DNA of 64,000 nt. It comes from Bacteroidales bacterium (lineage in GTDB: Bacteria; Bacteroidota; Bacteroidia; Bacteroidales; UBA932). Positions 24,970 through 32,138 of the stretch are shown piece after piece. Every line of letters begins with the position of its first letter. The stretch's first letter is position 1. The stretch lies in assembly GCA_017400135.1 (NCBI GenBank), contig JAFPVJ010000017.1, forward strand, positions 1 to 64,000. Direction: 5' to 3'. The position numbers were made by a program, and so were the translations under genes. The notes under the pieces were generated by a model. It was not told where the DNA came from and ran no database searches. It saw only the letters and a list, made by a program, of their open reading frames with translations.

Positions 24970-27218
24970 AGAAGTTGTTGATCGCCCTCCTGTTGAGCGG
25001 GATTTGCGTCCTGGCTCCGGCGCAGGCTTTCCGTCGCACGCCGACGGCGTGGAAGTGGGTTTCCGATACGGTGGCGGTGTTCAGTTATGACGGTACGTTT
25101 GACGACGCCGACGCGTTCGGCGTCGATGCGCGGACCCTGCACGTCCAGCCGGGCGTCAAGGCGCCCGAGCGTTTCGCGGATTTTCCGTACAAGCCGGAGG
25201 ATGCGGTCAACCTGACCTGGTCGCCGGATTCTTCGATGATCGCATTTACCCGGTCGAACGATCTGTATGTCTATGACCTGGCGGCGGGCAAGGAGAAGCG
25301 CCTGACCTTCGACGGGTCGGACGTGATCCTGAATGGATATGCCTCCTGGGTGTATTACGAGGAGATTTTCGGGCGCCCGTCGCGCTACCGGGCGTTCTGG
25401 TGGTCGCCGGATTCGCGCCGGATCGGCTTCTACCGTTTCGACAATTCCGAGGTGCCGATGTTCCCCATTTATTCGCCTTTCGGGCAGGACGGATCGCTGA
25501 ACCGCACGCGCTATCCCAAGGCGGGGGAGAAGAACCCGGAGGTGCGCATCGGCATGATCGACGTACGCTCCTTGCCGTTCGGGGCTTCCGAACGGAAGGT
25601 GGCGCGCAAGACGGTGTGGGCCGATTTCGACTCGTCGGAGGACCAGTATTTCGGCACGCCGTTCTGGGGACCGGACGGCGCTTCGTTCTATGTTTCGCGG
25701 GAGCCGCGCATCCAGAATACGCTGGACCTGTACCGGGTGAGTGCGCTGGACGGCTCGAAGGAACTGATTTACCACGAGACGTACAAGACCTGGCTGGAAT
25801 GGATTGAAAACGTGCTCTTTACGGACAAGGGCCTGTATATGGCGCGGGCTTTCGAGACCGGCTGGGAGCAGATCTATTTCCTTTCCTACGACGGGAAGGA
25901 ATTCCGCCGGCTGACGGAAGGGCCGAACTGGCGGATTTCGCTGCTGCGGGTCGACGAGGCTTCGGGTTCCGTTTTCTTTACGGCCAACCGCGACGCTACG
26001 ATGCGGCCCACGCTGTACCGGGTGGACGCCGGTGGACAGGTGACGGCGCTGACGGATCCGCGGCTGGCGGTGTCCGGCGTGCGTTTCAGCCCGGACGGGC
26101 AGCATTTCGTGGCTTCCCTGTCCAATTATACGACCCCCACGCAGGTCTGGCTGTATGAGACGCGGCGGGCTCCGATGGCGTGGAAGAACCGGCGCCTGTT
26201 GGAAGGGACGCCGAAGGGCATGCACGTGGACGACCGGGCGGCACGCAGCTGTCTGAAGGTGGCCGATGCCGCGGGTCCCGACTTCGATGCGTCGGCGTAT
26301 GCCTTGCCGCAGATCGTCACGATCCCGGCGGAGGACGGGCTGATGATGCCGGCGGCGGTGACCTATCCGGTCGGCTTCGATCCTTCTGCCAAGTATCCGG
26401 TACATTTCGAGATCTACGGCGGGCCGAATACGGCGTATGTCCGGGATTCCTGGCGCCGTCCCGCTCCGCTGAACCAGTGGTGGAGCGAGCAGGGGATCAT
26501 CCACGTCGTGGTGGACTGCCGGGCCTCGGGCCACAACGGCCGGGCGGGGACGGATCTGGTCTACCGCAATCTGACGGACGTGCCGGTGCGGGATTTTCTG
26601 ACCTGGGCGGAGTATTTCAAGTCGCTGCCTTACGTGGACGGGGATCGTCTTGGCGTTGAAGGTTTTTCTTTCGGGGGAACGATGACGGCGATGCTGCTCC
26701 TGCGGCATTCAGACGTGTTCCGCTGCGGGATCGCAGGGGGCGGCGTGTATGACTGGTCTCTGTATGACAGTCACTATACGGAGCGTTTCATGGAGACGCC
26801 GCAGACCAATCCGGAAGGGTACGATGCGTCCTGCGTGTTGAAGTACGCCGGAGAGTATCCGGTGAAGATCGGGGCGATCTCTGCGGCGGTGGCTTCTTCC
26901 GCTTCGGCTGGGACTTCCGGTTCTTCCAAGGTGGGAGCTGGATCTTCCAAGGTGGGTGGTTCGGCTGCCGGTTCCGGCTCCGAGGTCGCTCCTGATCCGG
27001 ACCCGGCCGCCGGGGTGATGCTGAAACTGACGCACGGCACCGGCGACGACAACGTCCATTTCCAGAATACATTACAACTGGTGGATGCCCTGCAGAAAGC
27101 CGGTAAGGACTTCCAACTGATGATCTACCCCGACGGCATGCACGGCTACCGCGGCGCCCAGGCCATCCATTCCTGGGGCACCGACCACGACTTCTGGCTC
27201 AAATACCTGAAGCAGTAG
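24966..27218 (+). CDS. S9B dipeptidyl peptidase IV-like protein
   Basis: 750 aa from the ATG at 24966 that overlaps the helicase stop and opens on a signal peptide (KKLLIALLLSGICVLAPAQA). The N-terminal beta-propeller is followed by an alpha/beta hydrolase with Ser568 in GFSFGG, Asp694/695 in HGTGDDNVHF and His726 in DGMHGY. It should release dipeptides from peptide N-termini in the periplasm. Odd: residues about 635-683 form a Ser/Gly/Ala-rich insert with a repeated SSKVG unit, just before the strand that leads to the catalytic Asp. Confidence 0.92.
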   Translation: MKKLLIALLLSGICVLAPAQAFRRTPTAWKWVSDTVAVFSYDGTFDDADAFGVDARTLHVQPGVKAPERFADFPYKPEDAVNLTWSPDSSMIAFTRSNDLYVYDLAAGKEKRLTFDGSDVILNGYASWVYYEEIFGRPSRYRAFWWSPDSRRIGFYRFDNSEVPMFPIYSPFGQDGSLNRTRYPKAGEKNPEVRIGMIDVRSLPFGASERKVARKTVWADFDSSEDQYFGTPFWGPDGASFYVSREPRIQNTLDLYRVSALDGSKELIYHETYKTWLEWIENVLFTDKGLYMARAFETGWEQIYFLSYDGKEFRRLTEGPNWRISLLRVDEASGSVFFTANRDATMRPTLYRVDAGGQVTALTDPRLAVSGVRFSPDGQHFVASLSNYTTPTQVWLYETRRAPMAWKNRRLLEGTPKGMHVDDRAARSCLKVADAAGPDFDASAYALPQIVTIPAEDGLMMPAAVTYPVGFDPSAKYPVHFEIYGGPNTAYVRDSWRRPAPLNQWWSEQGIIHVVVDCRASGHNGRAGTDLVYRNLTDVPVRDFLTWAEYFKSLPYVDGDRLGVEGFSFGGTMTAMLLLRHSDVFRCGIAGGGVYDWSLYDSHYTERFMETPQTNPEGYDASCVLKYAGEYPVKIGAISAAVASSASAGTSGSSKVGAGSSKVGGSAAGSGSEVAPDPDPAAGVMLKLTHGTGDDNVHFQNTLQLVDALQKAGKDFQLMIYPDGMHGYRGAQAIHSWGTDHDFWLKYLKQ

Positions 27219-27257
27219 CCCTCACCTGCAGGCAATAACCCTCCTTCCCAGCGATTG

Positions 27258-27422
27258 TTCCCGGAAAGTACGAATTCCGGGATTATCGTTCGTTTCAAAC
27301 ACGCCGACGTTCCCGAAACGAACGAAATACCGGTCTACCGTACTTTTCAAATACGCAGCCGTTCCTGAAGCGTACGTTTCTACGGGTTTCCGTACCTTTC
27401 AAACACAGTGATGTCCCCGGCG
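27258..27422. repeat. 52-base tandem repeat, three units plus a fragment
   Basis: Units at 27258-27309, 27310-27361 and 27362-27413, each exactly 52 bases, then a 9-base start of a fourth. Each begins TTCC and carries a TTTCAAA block near position 36-42. The right part of one unit is complementary to the left part of the next: 27287-27296 with 27315-27324 is a perfect 10-base stem, and 27339-27348 pairs with 27367-27376 with different bases. It follows the peptidase stop. Confidence 0.7.
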
Positions 27423-27674
27423 CTCCCCGCAGCCCCCGGACGGGAGATAACTGCCTGCACAGCCCTTCACTTCCTGCACCGGGCCGGGAGATAACTGCGT
27501 GGATTTGATGGTACTGCCGCCGGCGGGACTTTGGTAAAACCGAAGTTGGAGGAAAGCACTTTCTGCCCTACACGGTAACTAATGCCGTTTGGGGTAGGAT
27601 TAAACCGAGGGGTCAACGGCAAATAAAGCCTTGCAAGGCCGATTCTGCTGTTCACCTACTTCGTTTTTTCTCAA
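27423..27674. other. intergenic stretch with a 44-base-spaced direct repeat
   Basis: CGGGAGATAACTGC occurs at 27441-27454 and again at 27485-27498. Beyond it, the minus strand is open from a GTG at 27655 to 27467 (62 codons, containing YLPLTPRFNPTPNGISYRVG). No promoter or ATG supports it, and the frame begins 20 bases after the stop of the methyltransferase gene. It might be a 3' remnant or a structured RNA. I see nothing else. Confidence 0.35.
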
Positions 27675-28910
27675 CTACACACCGCGCGTCACGAGAAGGA
27701 GACGGCGGGAGGGAGAGCCGGGAACGGTGGCAGTGACGCCGTAGAAGTGGACGGGACCGACCGGGTTGGCGGAGGTGTCGGAACATCTGCTGGTGCCGGG
27801 ATCGTTGGGATGAGGAGAGATGAGGTTGGGAAATTTACCGCCCGGGCGGAGGGAGAGGCGGCGACGGAGTTCGTCGGAGGTCATGGGGATGTTGCGGGCG
27901 GTGACTTCGGCTTGGGGGTAGCGGCGGGCGACGTCAGCCATCGTCCTTTTATCCAGGGGGAGTACTTCCAGGATTCGGCGGAAACGGCCGAAGGGAGCCA
28001 GTTCCGGGATGGGATCCTGCCCAAGGTACAGATGGGTGGAGGGGGCGAGTTTATGGAGGCCGGCGCGGCGGCAGGCGGCGGCGTGGCATTCGGATTTCAT
28101 CAGCGCCGCGCCGGGCTCAAAGAGCCAGTCGCCTTCGCCGAAAGAGTCTGCCGGCAGGCCCGGACAAGGCAATGACCGATCTTCGTCAGAGAAGCAGAGA
28201 GAATGCGTCTTCCCGTCACGTAACTCAGTGACAATCAGCTTGAACAACTCAACACCCGATGCGTCGAGATGAAGCAGCAGCTCCTTGCATTCGCCGTCCA
28301 CGGAGACGACGTGGACCTCCGAGATGGCAGGTAACCGGCGGCGCAGCAGGGTGATGTCCGCCATCGGCGAAATCTTGACGAGCACGTGCGGGCAGATTGA
28401 GAGTAGTTCGTCCTGCAGGGCGACCAGGTCCGGGCTGCAGTCTTCCAGCAGAAAGACTTTCCGTCCCATGGCGGATCGCCGGGCCGGGTCCAGATATAAC
28501 AGCGAAGGCTGGAAGTCCCCAAGGATATCCCTGACAAAACCTGGCCGGACCTCGGAGCAACGAAAAACGGCTTCGGATACGCCCAGAAGCCCGAAATTAT
28601 GCCGTACCGCCTCGCAGAGAGCGGAGTCCATTTCATTGTACAAGACCTCGGAGGCGACGGACGAAAACGCCCAGGCATCCACGCCCAGTCCGCCCGTCAG
28701 GTCCGCGATGCGGCCGCCGACCGGGAGAAGGGAAGCCGCCACCCCGGCCTTGTAAAAAGCCGCTGCGGAAGAGCTGCACTGCTCCACGTTGAGGCGTGCC
28801 GGCAGCTGCAACTCCGGGAGCACCTCCGCCCATTCGGGCACCTTGGCCTGCAGCCGCTGCCGCAGGTCGTCCTCCGTCTCCCTGACGATGTCCGCAAAAC
28901 TCTTTTTCAT
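27675..28910 (-). CDS. class I SAM methyltransferase with THUMP-like domain
   Basis: 411 aa. The SAM-binding fold is seen in VGGRIADLTGGLGVDAWAF (about 64-82) and LLYLDPARR, where the DPAR motif would hold the catalytic residues. The C-terminal half matches the THUMP-like domain of a Bacteroidota/actinobacterial methyltransferase family with no settled substrate, probably RNA. Near the end a hydrophilic Pro/Ser-rich stretch (about 365-390) interrupts the expected final strands, which resume as VHFYGV and RRLLLVTR. It is divergent from pgm. Confidence 0.8.
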   Translation of the reverse strand: MKKSFADIVRETEDDLRQRLQAKVPEWAEVLPELQLPARLNVEQCSSSAAAFYKAGVAASLLPVGGRIADLTGGLGVDAWAFSSVASEVLYNEMDSALCEAVRHNFGLLGVSEAVFRCSEVRPGFVRDILGDFQPSLLYLDPARRSAMGRKVFLLEDCSPDLVALQDELLSICPHVLVKISPMADITLLRRRLPAISEVHVVSVDGECKELLLHLDASGVELFKLIVTELRDGKTHSLCFSDEDRSLPCPGLPADSFGEGDWLFEPGAALMKSECHAAACRRAGLHKLAPSTHLYLGQDPIPELAPFGRFRRILEVLPLDKRTMADVARRYPQAEVTARNIPMTSDELRRRLSLRPGGKFPNLISPHPNDPGTSRCSDTSANPVGPVHFYGVTATVPGSPSRRLLLVTRGV

Positions 28911-28925
28911 TTCTGCAAAATTAGT

Positions 28926-28933
28926 TAAATTTG
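28926..28933 (+). promoter_or_regulatory. -7 box (TAAATTTG) of the phosphoglucomutase gene
   Basis: TAAATTTG is 32 bases before the ATG at 28966 in the short gap between divergent genes. No TTG is seen 19 bases upstream. Confidence 0.5.
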
Positions 28934-28965
28934 TATGGATTGGACGAAACTATCAAAACGATTAT

Positions 28966-30705
28966 ATGGCTGACTATCTCGACAACGTACAGAAGTGGTT
29001 GACGGGGGATTTCGATCCCGCGACCAAGACCCAGATCATCGAACTCCGCAACGAGGACCCGGCGGGCCTCGAGGATGCATTCTACAAGAACCTGGAATTC
29101 GGCACCGGGGGACTCCGGGGGCTGATGGGAGTGGGGACGAACCGCATGAACAAGTATACGGTCGGGATGGCGACGCAGGGGCTCGCTAACTACATCTTGC
29201 GCCGGTGTGCCCCCGACACGCAGGAGCAGGAAAAGAACCCTTCCGGGGAATGCTCCTGCGCATCGGAGCCCCACCGGCCAGGCGACCGCCCCAAGCTTTC
29301 CGTCTGCATCTCCTACGACAGCCGCAACAACAGCAAGCAGTTTGCACGCATTGCGGCGGATGTGATGGCGGCCAACGGCATCCAGGTGTACATTTTCGAT
29401 AACATCCGGCCGACGCCGGAGATGAGTTATGCCGTGCGTCTCAAGGGGGCCGTGGCGGGCATCATGATCACCGCTTCGCACAATCCCAAAGAGTACAACG
29501 GATACAAGGTGTCCTGGTCCGACGGCGGGCAGGTGACGGCGCCGGTGGATGCCGAGATCGTGGCCGAGGTGGCCAAGATCACGGATCCTTCGATGGTGAA
29601 ATTCAGTGCCGACGACGCCGATGCGCGCATCGAGCTGATGGGCCGGGAGGTGGACGAACAGTATCTCAGCGACCTGCTTTCCCTGCGCCTGAGCCCCGAG
29701 GCCTGCGAGCGCCACGGGCAGGACATCAAGATCGTCTACACCCCGCTCCACGGCTGCGGCGTGCGCCTGGTGCCGGAAATCCTGAAACGGACCGGCTGCC
29801 CGAATGTACTACACGTACCTGAGCAGGACATCAGCGACGGCGATTTCCCGACCGTCGTTTCGCCCAACCCGGAAGAGCCGGCCGCCCTCAAGATGGCCCT
29901 CGAAAAGGCGGATGCGACCGGGGCCGACATCGTGATCGGCACCGACCCGGACGCCGACCGGATGGGCATCGCCGTGCGCGACAATGATGGGAAGATGGTG
30001 CTCTTCAACGGCAACCAGACCGCCTCCCTGCTGACCTACTACATCCTTTCTCGCCGCGCCGAACTGGGCACCCTGGGCGCAGGAAAATATGTCGTCAAGA
30101 CCATCGTGACCACGGAGTTGATCACCGACATCTGCAAGAGTTTCGGCGTGCCGGTCTACAACGTCCTCACGGGCTTCAAATACATCGCCGAGGTGGTCAA
30201 ACGCCAGGAGACGCAGGGTGGTGAGTTCGTCTGCGGCGGCGAGGAGAGCTACGGCTTCAACGTCGGCGAATTCGTGCGCGACAAGGACGCGCAGGTGTCC
30301 TGCATGATGGTGGCCGAATGCGCCGCATGGGCCGCCGACAAGGGCTTGACGCTCTACCAGTTGATGGAAGAAATCTATGCGAAATACGGCTACCGCAAGG
30401 AGGCCCTGGTCAACGTCGTGCGCAAGGGCATCAGCGGTGCGCAGGAGATCCAGGCCATGATGAGCGCCTTCCGGGCGAACCCGCCGAAGGAACTCTGCGG
30501 CTCGAAGGTGACCCAGGTCGTCGACTATCTGGATCCGGAGAAGACCGGGCAGCCGAAGTCCAACGTCCTGCAGTTCTTCGACGAGGCCGGGGACGTCGTG
30601 TCGGTCCGTCCTTCCGGTACGGAACCCAAGATCAAGTTCTATTTCGGAGCGAAGGGCGCGGATGCGGACGAGAAGATCGCCGCGCTGAAGGAGCAGTTCT
30701 CCTAG
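28966..30705 (+). CDS. phosphoglucomutase/phosphomannomutase
   Basis: 579 aa from the ATG at 28966. All four alpha-D-phosphohexomutase domains are present: active-site Ser in TASHNPKEYNG, Mg2+ loop DPDADRMG, sugar loop GEESYGF and phosphate-binding RPSGTEPK. The size and GTGGLRG motif fit the PgcA-like group that interconverts glucose 1- and 6-phosphate. Residues about 81-109 are a hydrophilic, Cys-containing insert between the first helix and the strand LSVCISYDSRN, not usual for the family. The stop overlaps the convergent nth by 4 bases. Confidence 0.93.
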   Translation: MADYLDNVQKWLTGDFDPATKTQIIELRNEDPAGLEDAFYKNLEFGTGGLRGLMGVGTNRMNKYTVGMATQGLANYILRRCAPDTQEQEKNPSGECSCASEPHRPGDRPKLSVCISYDSRNNSKQFARIAADVMAANGIQVYIFDNIRPTPEMSYAVRLKGAVAGIMITASHNPKEYNGYKVSWSDGGQVTAPVDAEIVAEVAKITDPSMVKFSADDADARIELMGREVDEQYLSDLLSLRLSPEACERHGQDIKIVYTPLHGCGVRLVPEILKRTGCPNVLHVPEQDISDGDFPTVVSPNPEEPAALKMALEKADATGADIVIGTDPDADRMGIAVRDNDGKMVLFNGNQTASLLTYYILSRRAELGTLGAGKYVVKTIVTTELITDICKSFGVPVYNVLTGFKYIAEVVKRQETQGGEFVCGGEESYGFNVGEFVRDKDAQVSCMMVAECAAWAADKGLTLYQLMEEIYAKYGYRKEALVNVVRKGISGAQEIQAMMSAFRANPPKELCGSKVTQVVDYLDPEKTGQPKSNVLQFFDEAGDVVSVRPSGTEPKIKFYFGAKGADADEKIAALKEQFS

Positions 30706-31337
30706 GCCTCGAAAGGCCCTTCCTTACACCAGGTTTTGAGCGCGCACTGTCCGCATTTCGGGCGGTGCGCGGTGCATACATAGCGCCCGTGCAGGATCAG
30801 CCAGTGATGGGAAATGGCCCGGTCCGGGACCGGAATGTGCCGCTCCAGGTCCCGCTCCACGGCTTCGGGCGTCTTGCCGTCGGACAGGCCCAGGCGGTGC
30901 GAGACGCGGAAAACGTGCGTGTCCACGGCGATGACGGGCTTGTCATAGACGATGGAGGCCACGACATTCGCCGTCTTGCGCCCTACGCCCGGGAGGGACA
31001 TCAGGGCGTCGATGTCGGAAGGAACTTCGCCCCCGAAATCGCTGACCAGTTTCTGCGAGAGCGCGATCAGGTGCCGGGTCTTGCTGTTGGGATAGGAGAC
31101 GCTGCGCACGAAGGGGAACAGTTCGTCGAAAGACGCTTGCGCCATCGCCTCCGGGGTGGGGTAGGCCTCCAGCAGGGCGGGCGTCACCAGATTCACTCTC
31201 TTGTCGGTGCACTGGGCGGACAGGACGACCGCGACGATCAGCTGAAACGGATTGTCGTAGCGCAACTCGCTCCGGGCCTCCTGCATGTTCTCCCTGAAAT
31301 ACTCCAGGATGCCGGTGTAACGTTCCTTGCGCGTCAT
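30702..31337 (-). CDS. nth: endonuclease III
   Basis: 211 aa from the ATG at 31337, which overlaps the ftsE stop (ATGA). The helix-hairpin-helix LPGVGRKTANVV, catalytic Lys in SAQCTDKRVN and Asp in AVDTHVFR are present, as is the 4Fe-4S ligand pattern C-x6-C-x2-C-x5-C at the C-terminus. It removes oxidised pyrimidines from DNA and nicks the abasic site. Coupling to ftsE is by position only. Confidence 0.95.
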   Translation of the reverse strand: MTRKERYTGILEYFRENMQEARSELRYDNPFQLIVAVVLSAQCTDKRVNLVTPALLEAYPTPEAMAQASFDELFPFVRSVSYPNSKTRHLIALSQKLVSDFGGEVPSDIDALMSLPGVGRKTANVVASIVYDKPVIAVDTHVFRVSHRLGLSDGKTPEAVERDLERHIPVPDRAISHHWLILHGRYVCTAHRPKCGQCALKTWCKEGPFEA

Positions 31338-32041
31338 ATCGTCAGGGCCAGGTCGATCACTTCGTTGTCCAGGCGTTCGGTGCATTTCTCATCCTTGCAG
31401 ATGAAGACACGGCCCGGATATTTCTCGAAGATGCCGCGGTTGTGGGTGACCATCACGACGGCGGTGCCGCGCTCGGCGTTGATCCGGGTCAGAAGTTTCA
31501 TGATGCCGTCCGCCGTCTCGTTGTCCAGGTTGCCCGTGGGCTCGTCCGCGATGATGACTTCCGGCTCGTTGAGCAGGGCGCGGGCGATGGCGATGCGCTG
31601 CTGCTCGCCGCCGGACAGCTGGTGGGGCATCTTGTGTGCCTTCTTGTCCATTCCGACGGCCTTGAGCACCTCGGTGATGCGTTTGTCCATCGCATCCTTG
31701 TCTTTCCAGCCCGTGGCGCCCAGGACGAAGGAAAGGTTGTCCTCCACGCTGCGGTCCATCAGCAGTTGGAAGTCCTGGAACACGACGCCCAGCTTGCGGC
31801 GCAGGAAGGGAATCTCCTTGGTCCGGATCCCGTTGAGGGAGAAGCCGCAGACCTCGCCCTCACCCTTGTGGAGGGGGTTCTCCGCGATGATCGTGCGGAT
31901 GATGGAGGTCTTGCCGGTACCCACTTTTCCGACGATGTAGACGAAGTCTCCGTGCTTGATTTCCATGTCCAAACCGAAGATGACGGTCTCTTCTCCGTTG
32001 AGGATGTCGGCTTTCCGGAAAGAAATGATGCTTTCGCTCAT
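31334..32041 (-). CDS. ftsE: FtsE-like cell division ABC ATPase
   Basis: 235 aa. Walker A GKVGTGKTS, signature LSGGEQQR and Walker B VIIADEPTGNLD are all present; the sequence around the last is typical of FtsE/LolD-type ATPases. With FtsX it would regulate peptidoglycan hydrolysis at the division site. No ftsX is adjacent, which is common in this phylum. A TATCTTTG box on the minus strand lies at 32072-32079. LolD is the main alternative, but the lack of a permease neighbour and the overall match favour FtsE. Confidence 0.82.
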   Translation of the reverse strand: MSESIISFRKADILNGEETVIFGLDMEIKHGDFVYIVGKVGTGKTSIIRTIIAENPLHKGEGEVCGFSLNGIRTKEIPFLRRKLGVVFQDFQLLMDRSVEDNLSFVLGATGWKDKDAMDKRITEVLKAVGMDKKAHKMPHQLSGGEQQRIAIARALLNEPEVIIADEPTGNLDNETADGIMKLLTRINAERGTAVVMVTHNRGIFEKYPGRVFICKDEKCTERLDNEVIDLALTI

Positions 32042-32138
32042 AAAAACGTAGTTTTAAGGCACAATTATTGACAAAGATAGCGGAAAAATGATTAACTTTG
32101 AAAGTTATAAAAGAAGTAAATTGCATAAACCCCAAAAT

